Of a stretch of 64,000 nucleotides of DNA, positions 42,600 to 53,136 are shown in pieces. The stretch spans positions 1 through 64,000 of the forward strand of contig NZ_KV786211.1 of the NCBI RefSeq assembly GCF_001806875.1, in the 5' to 3' direction. The notes beneath the pieces were generated by a model. That model ran no database searches, had not been told where the DNA came from, and saw only the letters and a program-made list of their open reading frames with translations. Source of the DNA: Corynebacterium sp. HMSC29G08. Its GTDB lineage: Bacteria > Actinomycetota > Actinomycetes > Mycobacteriales > Mycobacteriaceae. The position numbers were made by a program, and so were the translations under genes. Position 1 is the first letter of the stretch, and each line of letters starts with the position of its first letter.

Positions 42600-45143
42600 T
42601 TATACCTGCTTCATTTCGAGAGATTGGAGACGAACTTCTCCGGCCTCATCGGAAGCGTCCAAATCCACCACGCCATGCAGCTGAAACGCGTTGTCGCCCT
42701 CCGGATCTTTGATGATCTGGGTGACCTTCCACGCCCTCGAAGTGGTATCTCCAAGGCGGAAGTACTCCGGGCCGCGCGCGTTTGCACCGAGATCCAAATC
42801 GTCGTACTCGTCGAAGTAATCATCCATCGCTGCGGGCCAGTCAACGGTATCCGCTGGGTCGAGATAGTCCAGCATGGTGGCAAGCTGGTCTTCCTTCTCA
42901 TAGGCAAAGAGCTCAGTGAGGCGGAAGAAGAAGTTACGCACCATGATGGTGAACGCGCGCCGATTCGCCGTCAGCGCGTTTGGATCCTCCACGCCGAACG
43001 CCAACTCACGGTCAAGCGCCTCGCGCGAAATAGGGGAGTCTTCATCAGCCATGTGTGCCCATTCATCAATCAACGACGAGTCCACCTGGCGGATCATCTC
43101 GCCCAACCAAACGGTGATGTCTTCCAGCTCATCGTTCATATAGGCATCCGGGATGGAGTGGGAGAGGGTACGCCACGCGTCCGTAAGGTAGCGCAGCACC
43201 ACACCTTCAGAACGCGCCAAACCGTAGGTGGCAATAAGGTCCGAAAATGTCATGGCGTGCTCAATCATGTCGCGCACCACCGACTTCGGCGAAGGCTCAA
43301 ATTCCTTCGCCCAAGGATTGCCCTCGCAGAAGGTAGAAAACGCTTCCTCCAGCTCCACTTCTAAGGGCTTGGGGTAGGTAACGTCCTCAATAATCGCCAT
43401 GCGTTCGGTGTAATCCACGCCCTCAGCTTTCAGCGCCGCGATTTCTTCAGAGCGTTCATTATTCTGCTGTGCCTGCAGCAGCTGGCGTGGGTCATCCAAA
43501 ATCGCCTCAAAGGTGGAGATGACATCTAGCGTGTATGTCTCAGACTCTGGGTCCAGCAGGGAGAGGAATGCCAACGCAAACGGGGAGAGAGGCTGGTTAA
43601 GCGCAAAGTCTCGATCCAGCTCCTGCGTAAGCGTATACGGGCGGAATGCAGGCGAATCCGGGGTGCGCTCAACAACACCCGCAGCGATCAGACCACGGAA
43701 GAGGTCTACTGCCGCCAACACGTCACGGTTTTGCTTGGCACGCGTGTCGTGGTTGGTGCGGATCAAATGCCGCATGTGCTCATAGCCATTACCGGGGCGT
43801 GCAACCACGTTCAGCAACATCGAGTTTGACACCTGGAACTGACTCGTCAGCTCCTCTGGCTCAGCCGTGGTCAGGCGTTGGAAGGTGTTTTCAGACCACG
43901 AGACCTCGCCGTCACGCGGGGCTTTCTTGCGAAGTTTTTTCAGCTTCTTCGGGTCATCACCAGCTTTACGCCGAAGCTTGACGTTTTCAATCTCGTGCTC
44001 AGGGGCCTCCACAACCACGGTGCCTTCCGTGTCATACCCGGCCCGGCCAGCGCGGCCAGCGATCTGGTGGAACTCACGAGACTTCAGGATGCGGCTGCGG
44101 GTGCCGTCATACTTGGCAAGCCCGGTCATCAACACTGTGCGGATAGGCACGTTGATACCCACCCCAAGTGTGTCAGTGCCACAAATTACCTTTAGCAGAC
44201 CTGTTTGAGACAGGCGCTCTACGAGACGGCGGTACTTCGGCAGCATGCCTGCGTGGTGAATACCTATGCCACGGCGCACAAGCTTGGAAAGCGTCTTGCC
44301 AAAAGTGGTGCTAAAGCGGAAATCTCCAATCTCTTGGGCAATACGTGCCTTCTCATCCGCGTTCACAAACGTCATACTCGTCAGGGCTTGGGCACGCTCC
44401 GTAGCCTCACGCTGGGAGAAATGCACGATATAAATCGGCGCCTTGCCATTGGCCATGAGCTCTTCGATGGTCTCGTGCACCGGGGTAAACACGTAATGGA
44501 AGTCAAGCGGTACCGGGCGCTCGGACCCACCCACATAGCTGGTCGTACGCCCAGTGCGCTGCGTGAGGTCATCTTGCAGCCACTGGGTATCGCCCAAAGT
44601 TGCAGACATCAGCAAAAACTGGGCCTTCGGCAACTCAAGTAGCGGCACCTGCCACGCCCAGCCACGATCGGGTTCAGAGTAGTAGTGGAACTCATCCATC
44701 ACCACCTGGTCAATGCGGGCGTTAGCACCCTCGCGCAGAGCAATGTTGGCCACAATCTCCGCGGTGGCGGCAATGATCGGGGCGTTGCCGTTGACCGTGG
44801 CATCACCGGTCATCATGCCCACATTCTCAGGGCCGAAGATTTCACACAAAGCGAAAAACTTCTCACTGACCAACGCCTTAATCGGCGCGGTGTAAAACGA
44901 GCGCTGGCCACGCGCCATCGCTATGAAGTGCGCCGCGTTGGCCACCATAGATTTACCCGACCCCGTCGGGGTAGCCAGAATGACGTTGTCGCCTGCTAAC
45001 AGCGCAACAGAGGCCTCCTCCTGCGCAGGATAAAGCGAAATGCCACGTGACTGGGTCCAACGGGTAAACGAATCCCAGACCGCGTCCTCAAATAGAGACT
45101 CGGGGACATCCTCTAGGTCCGTCAGGTAATTAGCCAGCGTCAC
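42600..45143 (-). CDS. Mtr4/HelY-like DEAD/DEAH RNA helicase with DUF3516-type C-terminus
   Basis: An 847-residue superfamily 2 helicase. Motif I ATPTGSGKSMVA lies near residue 58, motif II DEFHYY near 149, SATLGD (motif III), and QIAGRAGRAGYD (motif VI) near 363. The C-terminal half has no arch domain of canonical HelY and resembles the DUF3516 region of actinobacterial helicases. It probably acts in RNA unwinding or decay; the substrate is unknown. Its ATG overlaps the stop of the PAC2 gene by 4 bases. Confidence 0.85.
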   Translation of the reverse strand: MTLANYLTDLEDVPESLFEDAVWDSFTRWTQSRGISLYPAQEEASVALLAGDNVILATPTGSGKSMVANAAHFIAMARGQRSFYTAPIKALVSEKFFALCEIFGPENVGMMTGDATVNGNAPIIAATAEIVANIALREGANARIDQVVMDEFHYYSEPDRGWAWQVPLLELPKAQFLLMSATLGDTQWLQDDLTQRTGRTTSYVGGSERPVPLDFHYVFTPVHETIEELMANGKAPIYIVHFSQREATERAQALTSMTFVNADEKARIAQEIGDFRFSTTFGKTLSKLVRRGIGIHHAGMLPKYRRLVERLSQTGLLKVICGTDTLGVGINVPIRTVLMTGLAKYDGTRSRILKSREFHQIAGRAGRAGYDTEGTVVVEAPEHEIENVKLRRKAGDDPKKLKKLRKKAPRDGEVSWSENTFQRLTTAEPEELTSQFQVSNSMLLNVVARPGNGYEHMRHLIRTNHDTRAKQNRDVLAAVDLFRGLIAAGVVERTPDSPAFRPYTLTQELDRDFALNQPLSPFALAFLSLLDPESETYTLDVISTFEAILDDPRQLLQAQQNNERSEEIAALKAEGVDYTERMAIIEDVTYPKPLEVELEEAFSTFCEGNPWAKEFEPSPKSVVRDMIEHAMTFSDLIATYGLARSEGVVLRYLTDAWRTLSHSIPDAYMNDELEDITVWLGEMIRQVDSSLIDEWAHMADEDSPISREALDRELAFGVEDPNALTANRRAFTIMVRNFFFRLTELFAYEKEDQLATMLDYLDPADTVDWPAAMDDYFDEYDDLDLGANARGPEYFRLGDTTSRAWKVTQIIKDPEGDNAFQLHGVVDLDASDEAGEVRLQSLEMKQV

Positions 45144-46144
45144 TCGTCACTATCCTCCGTAGGTGTCTCGTCGGTGGTGGGGTTGTCCACAACGTCGTCA
45201 AGCGGGAGCTGCCTCGCCCTGTCCCTATCTTCAATCGCAGCGAGGAAGTTCTCAAACGCCTCAGAAATCTCCTCACCAGTGGGCAGCTCGGACTCGCCCG
45301 GCATCATCGCCTGCGGATTGCGCTCACGGTAATCAGCCATCTCAGAGTCATAGTTCTTCTCCAAAGCCTGCACGACATGCGCAATCTCATCCGACTGCGC
45401 CGTCTGCTCTGCCAACTGACGCGATACCTTTGCCATATCCCGCTCAATTGAACGCAGCGGCAGCTTCAGGTTCACCGAATCCTCCAAGGATTGCAGCAGC
45501 TGATACATGGCATGCGGGTACGGGGAGGCGGCTACATAATGCGGCACGTGTGCAGTAAAACCAGCAACCTTGCGGCCGCGCTTGTGCAGCTCACGCTCAA
45601 TCATGATCGCTGCGGCCCCAGGCGCGGTGACCATGCCGTCAAACGTAAACATGGAACCGACCAAGTCCCGATCATTACCGTGTGCCGAAACTACCAGCGG
45701 GCGAGTGTGCGGCGTAGCCATAGGTGCTGCGTATAGGCAGATGGTTTCCGAAACATCGAAACGCTCCACCAAATCCGCAACAGCCTCCGAAAACGCCTGC
45801 CAACGAAGGTCCGGCTCAGGGCCAGAAAGCAGCAAAAACGGCGTACCTACGTTGTCTTTTAGCACTCGCATATTCAACTCCAACGCCTCGACGTTAGAAA
45901 TCTCATGATGATTAATCGTCACCATCGGGCGACGTGAGCGGTAATCAATCAACTCATCGCTGTTAAACGTAGCAACGGCGTGTGACTCTAACGCAGCCTT
46001 TAAATGATCCGCAGCACCCTCCACCGCATGACCAGCATCCGCGTAACCTTGCATAGCAATAACCAGAGTTGGCCCCGCAGGCGAATCTCCACCGACAGCG
46101 GGCGCAGGGTATTCAAGTTCATACATGCGGCGGTCATCCGACAT
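45140..46144 (-). CDS. PAC2 family protein
   Basis: A 334-residue protein of the PAC2 (proteasome assembly chaperone-like) ATP-grasp-associated family, common in actinobacteria. Blocks seen: LVIAMQGYADAGHAVEGA, VATFNSDELIDYRSRRPMV and CLYAAPMATPHTRPL. The C-terminus is acidic. The start ATG 46144 follows AAGGAG. The bacterial function is unknown. It is the first gene of the PAC2-helicase-dadA unit. Confidence 0.85.
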   Translation of the reverse strand: MSDDRRMYELEYPAPAVGGDSPAGPTLVIAMQGYADAGHAVEGAADHLKAALESHAVATFNSDELIDYRSRRPMVTINHHEISNVEALELNMRVLKDNVGTPFLLLSGPEPDLRWQAFSEAVADLVERFDVSETICLYAAPMATPHTRPLVVSAHGNDRDLVGSMFTFDGMVTAPGAAAIMIERELHKRGRKVAGFTAHVPHYVAASPYPHAMYQLLQSLEDSVNLKLPLRSIERDMAKVSRQLAEQTAQSDEIAHVVQALEKNYDSEMADYRERNPQAMMPGESELPTGEEISEAFENFLAAIEDRDRARQLPLDDVVDNPTTDETPTEDSDE

Positions 46145-46330
46145 GGTCAGCTCCTTACAATTGCTATCTAATAACTGCCCCCTACAACGCGATGGGCATT
46201 GCCTTCATTCCAACACACTCCACTGCCCAGCGAATGTGTAACGCCAGTACTGGCACCAAAGAGCGCGAAGCACAAAGAAAATCTTGTAACCGTGGGGAAC
46301 CGAAGTAGCCAATACACGGTCTGAATATGC

Positions 46331-47449
46331 ATGACACACTTTATGAATTCAGATACCGCAATTACCCATCCAGGCAACTTCATCGCTTCGATCCCCGGAG
46401 TCTTGGGCTACTACCCGCAAGAGTCCGTCATTATCGTCACCGCCTACACCGAGCCAGGAAAAGACGAGGCGTTTTACGGACCCGTATTCCGAGTAGATCT
46501 CAGTATGGCCGACCGTCTCCAAGAGGTGTTCGACAGCGTCCCGGCCGAAGACATCATGGAAGCCGTCGGCCACTTTGCCATCTTGGTTACCCGCATCCCC
46601 AACTCAAAAACAGCCCGCGCCGCCATTAGATCCCTGCTCGAACTCACTGATCCAAGGGGCCTCCCGCTTGTCGACGCCTGCTGGCACGCCTCCGAAATAG
46701 CCAACTACACCCCCTACAGCCTCATCTTCGGACCACCCATGGACCAGCTGATCCGAGCAGGCGTACCTGACAGCTGGGTATCAGGCACCGTCGGCTCTGT
46801 TATTTCCCAACCAACAATGCAAGCACTCATCGCACAAGGCGCACTACCGGAACTAGACAGGGAAGACACCCGTGCTTACTTCGAACCTGAAACAGGGCAG
46901 TGGGAAGCCACAAGCGCACAGTGCACGCAACTGCGCCGCCGTGGCGCACGGCTTGCCTCCCACATTGCGCTTTACCCTGAGAACGTTCGCGCAGAGATGG
47001 AGCGAGCCTGTGAAATCCTCAAATCCGTAACCCCGCAGCCATTAGTCGGCCAATCCTGCCGCCAAACAATTGAAGAGGTCTTCGGCACCACAGAAAACGC
47101 AGACCTCATCGCAACAACCCTGACCAGATCCAAACTGCGCGACTGTCTTTTCAACGTCGCACTTGAACATCCACTGGAAACAGGAGTAGCAATGCTGACA
47201 ATCGCCCGCGCCTACAGCGGCATCATCCGAGCCAATGCACTGAGCATCTGGGCTGTCATAGCCGTGAAGCTCCAGCTGTCAAACTGGGCAACTGCAGCAC
47301 TTGAAAGCGCTGAAGACGCCCAGCCCAACCACTCCCTATCCTGCATCCTCAAACAGCTCTTGCGCGCCGGGCAACACGAAAACATGCTGGAAACCGCGGC
47401 ACTTGGGTGCGAGGAGATGTGGGAGGAGCTGGCCGCGCTCGAGGATTAG
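46331..47449 (+). CDS. DUF4192 domain protein
   Basis: A 372-residue protein with the DUF4192 opening, NFIASIPGVLGYYPQESVIIV, found across Actinobacteria. It has no catalytic motif I recognise. The gene stands alone between a divergent PAC2 operon and convergent galE. The start is ATG 46331 (alternative ATG 46343); no Shine-Dalgarno is visible. A 17-bp imperfect tandem repeat (GGAAGAATCAGA cores) follows its stop. Confidence 0.8.
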   Translation: MTHFMNSDTAITHPGNFIASIPGVLGYYPQESVIIVTAYTEPGKDEAFYGPVFRVDLSMADRLQEVFDSVPAEDIMEAVGHFAILVTRIPNSKTARAAIRSLLELTDPRGLPLVDACWHASEIANYTPYSLIFGPPMDQLIRAGVPDSWVSGTVGSVISQPTMQALIAQGALPELDREDTRAYFEPETGQWEATSAQCTQLRRRGARLASHIALYPENVRAEMERACEILKSVTPQPLVGQSCRQTIEEVFGTTENADLIATTLTRSKLRDCLFNVALEHPLETGVAMLTIARAYSGIIRANALSIWAVIAVKLQLSNWATAALESAEDAQPNHSLSCILKQLLRAGQHENMLETAALGCEEMWEELAALED

Positions 47450-47496
47450 AACCTCGGAAGAATCAGAATCTTGGAAGAATCAGATCAACGTGTGGG

Positions 47497-48477
47497 TTAG
47501 CGTGCACTGTGAGAGGCATCACCCAACTCTTGGGTAAAGGCCCACGCGTCACGCACTATCCGGTCAAGCTCCGTGCGGGTGGGGTTCCACCCGAGCTCCG
47601 CCTGGATGTTTTCCGAGGATGCGATCAACACCGCAGGATCACCTGCACGCCGAGGTGCAACCTCCGCTGGAATGCTGTGGCCGGTGACCTTCCGGCAGGC
47701 TTCGATGACCTCAAGGACGGAGTACCCATCGCCAGAACCAAGGTTGTAAATCTTGTGCTCGCCAGCGGTGTTGGCTTCCAGCGCAAGCAAGTGCGCGTCT
47801 GCGAGATCCCGGATGTGGATGTAGTCGCGCACACAGGTGCCGTCCTTGGTGGGCCAGTCATCGCCGAAGATCATGATCTTGTCGCGGTAGCCCATCGCTA
47901 CCTGAAGGACAAGCGGTATCAGGTGCGTTTCGGTCTTGTGGTTTTCACCAATCGATCCGTAGGCGCCCGCCACGTTGAAGTAGCGCAGGCTCGTTGCCGC
48001 CATCCCGTAGGCCTGGCAGTAGGAGGTAATGGCGTAATCGATGGATAGTTTGGTCGCGCCGTAAGGGTTCGTCGGGCGGGTTGGCGCGGTCTCAACGATC
48101 GGAACTTCTTCCGGCTCGCCGTAGGTCGCGGCGGTGGAGGAGAAGACCAGCGAGTTCACCCCATGGGTGCGCATGGAATCCAGCAACTGGAGGGAAACAC
48201 CAAGGTTGTCGTGCCAGTAGGTGGCCGGCTCCGTCATCGACTCACCTACAAGCGAACGGGCGGCAAAATGCAGCACGCCGTCAACATCGCCAGCACCGAG
48301 AACCTGATCAATGACGTCTTCGATCCGGCCCTCCACAAACGTCGCGCCAAACGGCACCGCTTCACGGTTGCCTGTACTCAGGTCATCTACAACGACAACG
48401 TCATGGCCAGCTTCCAACAAGGTTGCGGTACACACGCTGCCGACATAGCCGGCGCCACCGGTTACTACCAGTTTCAA
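47497..48477 (-). CDS. galE: UDP-glucose 4-epimerase
   Basis: Interconverts UDP-glucose and UDP-galactose; in corynebacteria the product feeds arabinogalactan synthesis. The 326-residue SDR protein has the NAD motif [10 protein letters not shown] at the N-terminus, the catalytic Ser-Ser-Thr region [10 protein letters not shown], and YGATKLSID with the catalytic Tyr and Lys. The conserved YFNVAGA follows. It lies 11 bases after dtxR; the dtxR-galE pairing is typical of Corynebacterium. Confidence 0.95.
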   Translation of the reverse strand: MKLVVTGGAGYVGSVCTATLLEAGHDVVVVDDLSTGNREAVPFGATFVEGRIEDVIDQVLGAGDVDGVLHFAARSLVGESMTEPATYWHDNLGVSLQLLDSMRTHGVNSLVFSSTAATYGEPEEVPIVETAPTRPTNPYGATKLSIDYAITSYCQAYGMAATSLRYFNVAGAYGSIGENHKTETHLIPLVLQVAMGYRDKIMIFGDDWPTKDGTCVRDYIHIRDLADAHLLALEANTAGEHKIYNLGSGDGYSVLEVIEACRKVTGHSIPAEVAPRRAGDPAVLIASSENIQAELGWNPTRTELDRIVRDAWAFTQELGDASHSAR

Positions 48478-48488
48478 AAGGTTTGCTC

Positions 48489-49181
48489 CTACTTGGTCAG
48501 CTCTACGCGAAGTGCGTGTGCAAATTCAGGCGCGAGCTCTACAGTCTCATCATCTTGGGTGGTCAACGTTACTCCACCGTTTTCCAACGGGGTAAGCGTC
48601 ACTGTCTGACCAACGAGTGCGCCTAAAGAGATCACTGGGTGTTGCACCTCAGTGCCTTGCTGCAGGATTTCGCTGATCTGGACAACTTTGACGGGCACCG
48701 GTTCATCCAGATGCAAATCAATTGCGCGGGTCCCGTTTTGAGCATCGCTTGAAGACGCCGCGCCGACTTCTTCCAGCGACGGAATTGGGTTTCCGAACGG
48801 TGAGCGGGTGGGGTCCTCTAACACCGCAACCACGCGGCGCTCAACCTCATCACTCATCACGTGTTCCCAGCGGCACGCCTCGTCGTGCACCTTGGCAATA
48901 TCCAAGCCAAGCACATCGGTCAGCAGGCGCTCTGCGAGACGGTGCTTGCGCATAACAGCGGTGGCAAGCTTTCGCCCTTCAGGTGTGAGCGACAAGGAGC
49001 GATCCCGCTCCACCACAATGAGGCCGTCTCGTTCCATGCGCGCAACCGTTTGAGACACTGTCGGCCCAGATTGCTCCAGACGCTCAGCGATTCGCGCGCG
49101 CAGGGGTGTGATTCCCTCCTCCTCCAATTCGTATACGGTACGCAGATACATTTCTGTGGTGTCTACGAGATCACGCATCAT
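48489..49181 (-). CDS. dtxR: Iron-dependent diphtheria toxin repressor homologue DtxR
   Basis: Global iron regulator of corynebacteria. The 230-residue protein opens (M)[20 protein letters not shown], nearly the C. diphtheriae sequence. The helix-turn-helix [16 protein letters not shown] is present, and the metal ligands Cys102/Glu105/His106 lie in [13 protein letters not shown]. The PFGNPIP linker leads to the SH3-like domain, which diverges most. Two adjacent ATGs (49181, 49178) are possible starts. It is followed by galE and lies downstream of sigB, separated by a terminator. Confidence 0.96.
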   Translation of the reverse strand: MMRDLVDTTEMYLRTVYELEEEGITPLRARIAERLEQSGPTVSQTVARMERDGLIVVERDRSLSLTPEGRKLATAVMRKHRLAERLLTDVLGLDIAKVHDEACRWEHVMSDEVERRVVAVLEDPTRSPFGNPIPSLEEVGAASSSDAQNGTRAIDLHLDEPVPVKVVQISEILQQGTEVQHPVISLGALVGQTVTLTPLENGGVTLTTQDDETVELAPEFAHALRVELTK

Positions 49182-49254
49182 CTTTGCCTCTCAATACAAA
49201 CGCAGTAGATTTGAAATTACTTTAGCGAATCAGGTAACCGCTCGGCATAGAAGA

Positions 49255-49284
49255 AAGGGCCCACCGGGCTTCCGACGGACCCTT
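49255..49284 (-). terminator. Terminator of sigB
   Basis: On the minus strand AAGGGTCC (49284-49277) pairs with GGGCCCTT (49262-49255) with one G-T pair, followed by TCTTC. It lies right after the sigB stop and separates it from dtxR. Confidence 0.75.
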
Positions 49285-49290
49285 GCTCAG

Positions 49291-50295
49291 CTACAGGGCA
49301 TAATCGCGCAGGCGATCTGCGCGCTCACCAACACGTAGCTTCGCCATAACCTCGCGTTCAATCTGGCGGACACGTTCACGTGAAAGTCCGTACTGGCGAC
49401 CAATCTGATCGAGCGTGCGCGGTACACCATCTGTGAGGCCGTAGCGCATGCGAATAACGTCCTGTTCGCGCTGCTCAAGACCATTGATGATGTCCTGAAT
49501 ATCATCATGGCGCAGGGCGGAAACTACAGCATCCTCAGCGTCGGTTGCCTCGGCGTCCTCGATGAAATCTCCTAGCGGTGCCTCTTCATCCGCACCGACC
49601 GGCATGTCAAGACTGACCGGGTCACGGGACTGGCGAAGCAGCATTTCAATCTTGGACTCCGGAATGCCAGATTCTTCCGACAGTTCTTCGTTCGTCGGCT
49701 CACGTCCCAAAGACTGGTACATCTCACGGCGGATGCGTGAAAGCTTATTCACCTGCTCTACTAGGTGGACTGGAAGGCGAATCGTGCGGGACTGATCAGC
49801 CATGCCCCGGGTAATGGCCTGACGGATCCACCAGGTGGCGTACGTGGAGAACTTAAAGCCCTTGGAGTAGTCGAACTTCTCCATGGCGCGAATAAGGCCC
49901 AAGTTTCCTTCCTGGATGAGGTCCAGCAGTGGCATGCCGCGGCCGGTGTAGCGCTTGGCCAAGGATACGACGAGGCGAAGGTTCGCCTCGAGCAGGTGTG
50001 CGCGTGCTTTGCGGCCCTGCTTGGCCAAGATCTTCAGATCACGCTTCTTAGCGCGGGTGAGTTTCACCTCGGGATCATCCAGCAGGTGCTGGGCGTAAAG
50101 GCCAACCTCAATCTGCTGGGCTAACTCAACTTCTTCTTCCGCGTTGAGGAGTGCGGTCTTGCCGATGCCGTTTAGGTAGACGCGGACAAGGTCTGCCGAC
50201 GGGTTATCGTTCGTCTGGTTCCTGCGACTGCCACGGTCAACCTCTTGGGTTTCTGCGGCATTGGCGTGATCCGGGGCATGATCCGGCTGAGTCAA
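49291..50295 (-). CDS. sigB: Group 2 sigma factor SigB
   Basis: The general-stress/transition-phase sigma factor of corynebacteria. The 334-residue product has regions 1.2 ([20 protein letters not shown]), 2 ([39 protein letters not shown]), 3 and 4 ([20 protein letters not shown]). TTG 50295 is chosen because GAGGAGG lies 7 bases upstream and no ATG or GTG fits. The open frame to 50433 covers the promoter and is not coding. A SigH-type promoter precedes it. Confidence 0.94.
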   Translation of the reverse strand: MTQPDHAPDHANAAETQEVDRGSRRNQTNDNPSADLVRVYLNGIGKTALLNAEEEVELAQQIEVGLYAQHLLDDPEVKLTRAKKRDLKILAKQGRKARAHLLEANLRLVVSLAKRYTGRGMPLLDLIQEGNLGLIRAMEKFDYSKGFKFSTYATWWIRQAITRGMADQSRTIRLPVHLVEQVNKLSRIRREMYQSLGREPTNEELSEESGIPESKIEMLLRQSRDPVSLDMPVGADEEAPLGDFIEDAEATDAEDAVVSALRHDDIQDIINGLEQREQDVIRMRYGLTDGVPRTLDQIGRQYGLSRERVRQIEREVMAKLRVGERADRLRDYAL

Positions 50296-50336
50296 CTGCT
50301 GCCTCCTCGATCCCTTTATTTTTTGAGTCCATCTTG

Positions 50337-50365
50337 GTAACGCCGCCAAAGGCGAAAATGTTCCC
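50337..50365 (-). promoter_or_regulatory. SigH-type promoter of sigB
   Basis: On the minus strand GGGAAC (50365-50360) and CGTTAC (50342-50337) are separated by 17 bases. This matches the SigH consensus GGAA(T/C)-N16-20-GTT of corynebacteria, in which sigB is a known SigH target. The predicted start site near 50329 leaves a leader of about 34 bases carrying the GGAGG site before TTG 50295. Confidence 0.7.
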
Positions 50366-50509
50366 GCAGTTCCAAACACACAGCATCTATGCAGAATATG
50401 TACAGCCTGGCTTTTGGGGTGACCGGTGTCCAACGGAATGAATACGGGATCCGATCACGCGTTACGTGATTTTTACCACGCGGTTTAAAGGTTGTCTATC
50501 GTTTCGGGA

Positions 50510-50944
50510 TCAGGCCTCAACAATGACGGTAAACGGTCCCTGGTTCACACTTGCAACCTGCATATCAGCGCCGAAAATGCCCTCTTCAACATGAATATTT
50601 CTTTCGCGCAGTGCCGTGGCGATCTTGTCCATCACGGGTTGTGCAACACCAGCTGGGGCTGCATCGGACCATGATGGGCGTCGACCTTTTGCGGTGCGTC
50701 CCATCAGGGTGAACTGGCTGACTAACAACACTGGGGCAGAGGCGTCGGTGACGCTGAGCTCGCCGTCGAGAATCCGCAGTTCTGCAATCTTGCGCGCAAC
50801 TGTTGCCCACGCATCCTCTGCATCGTTTGCGCCTACGCCTACAAGGGCAAGGATGCCTCCGTTTTCAGGGCAATCGATTGCGCCAACTACCTGGCCATCA
50901 ACTGTCACCGAGGCGCTGGAGACCCGCGTAAGAACGGCCTTCAT
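50510..50944 (-). CDS. dtd: D-aminoacyl-tRNA deacylase
   Basis: Hydrolyses D-amino acids mischarged on tRNA. The 144-residue protein has the two family motifs, [10 protein letters not shown] and NQGPFTV, and starts [20 protein letters not shown] 50944 is preceded by GAAGGAG located within the end of the upstream methyltransferase gene, with which it is adjacent and probably translated together. Confidence 0.95.
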   Translation of the reverse strand: MKAVLTRVSSASVTVDGQVVGAIDCPENGGILALVGVGANDAEDAWATVARKIAELRILDGELSVTDASAPVLLVSQFTLMGRTAKGRRPSWSDAAPAGVAQPVMDKIATALRERNIHVEEGIFGADMQVASVNQGPFTVIVEA

Positions 50945-52522
50945 CTACTTCACTCCTTCTTCAAGCCCACGTTGATTGCCGTCTTCGATTTCACTGATCT
51001 CAGCGGGGACGACAACACCGTGGCGCACCAAATCAGTGATCGCTGCAACCGCGCTTTGCTCAAGTCCGGCAACTTCCTGATCACTTGTAATCCCGCGTGA
51101 GGATGCGAAGATTCCCACCACATCTCGCAGAGTTAACCCATTCGGGTGTAGGCCGGCGAGCACCGTGCGCAGATCGGCATTGATTTCGTGGGAAAAACGC
51201 GGGCCGTCAGTGCGGGTAACGCGCACCATCTCGTCCTTAAAGCCCATACCTGATTGAGTGTCCGCGACCGAGACCTCTTCAATCGCCACACCTGGACGCA
51301 CCAGAAATCTCGAATCCAGGACATCGTCTGCGCTTTTGTTGCGGAGCCAAGCTGCGCGGAGGAAATACTCCTCAACCTCTGGACCTAGGGGATCGGTGAA
51401 GGGGTGGCTAAGCTCCTCGGCGGTGATTTCGCTGGGGTGATCGCCAATGTTTCGCAAAAAGACCCACCCCAAGCCGATCGCGTGAACATCGTTGTCATCG
51501 AAATGCGCAAGCCAGGCTTCGGTGCGATCGATTGCCTCCGGTGAGCGTGGGTCAAGTGACTCATCTTTCAGCCAAGTCGACACGTACATTCCAGGATCCA
51601 CCACGTCACGCTGCAGTACCCATGCACTAACCCCTTCAGCTGGAAGCCATGACGCAACACGCGCCTGCCACGATTCTTCAGCGGTATGCACCCAGGCGCC
51701 CAAGATGCACGCCGTGCCATCTGCAGCTAAGTAGTCGGGGGTCTCACGAACTACGAGCTCTGTCGCACCGTCTAGTGGCAAACCCGAATCCCGATATACG
51801 TGGCCAACCTCAGGTACGCCGACCACAAACGGCGGATTTGCCACGATGCGCTCAAACTTTTCCCCCTCAACAGGGCCAAACCACGCACCTTGACGCAGCT
51901 CTACGTTGCTCACCCCGTTAGCAACCAAGGTCACCTCGGCCAGGTCCAGCGCACGCTGATGAATATCAGTAGCAACCACCTCGCGCGCAACGCCAGCGTG
52001 TGCAAGCGCCTGAACGCCAGAGCCAGTACCCAGATCCAGCACCCGATCAACTCGGCTCAACGGGGTTGCAGACAACAGTGACAACGACGCAGCGCCCACA
52101 CCCAACACGTGATCACGGCCGGGAACAACCTCGGTCACCGAAGCATCACAATCAGACACCACCAGCCGCTCGTTGCCCGCAATCACATGGGGACGAATAT
52201 CAAAGGCAACCGTTACCTCGCCGGTGGGAGTTGGGGTGGTCAACGTGGCGTCGATAAGCAAAAGCCCAAGTTTGTGCCCCAGCATTTGCGTTACCTGCTC
52301 TGGCTTTAACGGACGGCGCAACAGGAAAAATCGAATCAACTGATCCAACTGCGAGCCACCCTGTGTGGCGTGCAACACCACACCAGGCTCACCCCGGTAC
52401 AAGGCATCCGTAGCATCCGGGCCCAAATGTGCCGCGATACCGTCGGCGGTAAACGACGCGGCCGACAGCGCATCTGCAAGCTCACGCAACAACGAAGCAT
52501 CAGGGGTAGGGGAATTCACCAC
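50945..52522 (-). CDS. Class I SAM-dependent methyltransferase (HemK/PrmC-like core)
   Basis: A 525-residue protein. The central domain has the SAM motif VLDLGTGSGVQALAHA and the catalytic IVANPPFVVG, typical of N-methyltransferases acting on glutamine or nucleobases. An N-terminal domain of about 130 residues (winged-helix-like) and a long C-terminal extension flank it. Corynebacteria and mycobacteria encode such three-part proteins, whose substrate is not established. GTG 52522 is the start. It ends one base before the dtd start. Confidence 0.8.
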   Translation of the reverse strand: MVNSPTPDASLLRELADALSAASFTADGIAAHLGPDATDALYRGEPGVVLHATQGGSQLDQLIRFFLLRRPLKPEQVTQMLGHKLGLLLIDATLTTPTPTGEVTVAFDIRPHVIAGNERLVVSDCDASVTEVVPGRDHVLGVGAASLSLLSATPLSRVDRVLDLGTGSGVQALAHAGVAREVVATDIHQRALDLAEVTLVANGVSNVELRQGAWFGPVEGEKFERIVANPPFVVGVPEVGHVYRDSGLPLDGATELVVRETPDYLAADGTACILGAWVHTAEESWQARVASWLPAEGVSAWVLQRDVVDPGMYVSTWLKDESLDPRSPEAIDRTEAWLAHFDDNDVHAIGLGWVFLRNIGDHPSEITAEELSHPFTDPLGPEVEEYFLRAAWLRNKSADDVLDSRFLVRPGVAIEEVSVADTQSGMGFKDEMVRVTRTDGPRFSHEINADLRTVLAGLHPNGLTLRDVVGIFASSRGITSDQEVAGLEQSAVAAITDLVRHGVVVPAEISEIEDGNQRGLEEGVK

Positions 52523-52560
52523 ACACGGTCCTTTACGCGGTTATCTGCCTGGGGCGCTAG

Positions 52561-53061
52561 CTACTCAGGCTTTTCTTCGTGCTCGATGATACTGAGCTCG
52601 TCCGGCTCGCCCGGCTCGCCCGCGCTGCCATCACTGCCAGAGGTACCAGCTTCCAACTCAGCGCGCCGAGCCGCCTCCAGACGCTGCTCTTCTCGAATCA
52701 CCGCAGGTTTATACACATTGCGCTGACGCGAATCGCGCTTCTCACCCTGGCCATTAGCCACCATCACTGAAAGCCACGGCAGGGGAACAGAGACTACAAA
52801 CAGCACAGAAGCTAGCCACCAGTTGTTCCACGCAAACGCGGAGACCATAGACAACAGCAACAAGGGCATACGGATGCCCTGCAAAAATATGTATTGCTTC
52901 TCACGCGTACGGCGATTGAGCTCCGGGGAACGCTGAGCATCCGTAATCAACACACGACGGTGCTTGCGCGCACGCCGCTTTTTCGACGAAGTCTCAACAT
53001 CCTCTGCATCCACGTCAACCGTCGGCTGTTGGCTGTGGAACTGGTTTTCCGTAGCGCCCAT
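52561..53061 (-). CDS. DUF3099 membrane protein
   Basis: A 166-residue protein with a charged N-terminal region (SSKKRRARKHRRVLITDAQR) typical of DUF3099. Two transmembrane segments follow (IRMPLLLLSMVSAFAW and SVLFVVSVPLPWL), then a charged C-terminal tail ending in acidic residues. The function is unknown. A TAGAGT box lies 9 bases before ATG 53061. Divergent from the DUF3039 gene. Confidence 0.75.
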   Translation of the reverse strand: MGATENQFHSQQPTVDVDAEDVETSSKKRRARKHRRVLITDAQRSPELNRRTREKQYIFLQGIRMPLLLLSMVSAFAWNNWWLASVLFVVSVPLPWLSVMVANGQGEKRDSRQRNVYKPAVIREEQRLEAARRAELEAGTSGSDGSAGEPGEPDELSIIEHEEKPE

Positions 53062-53136
53062 ATGCTTTTCACTCTAACGCATTGCTACACCCAGCCCGTT
53101 GTCCGAATGTGGGGTCCTTGGGGCATGATGGTTGGC

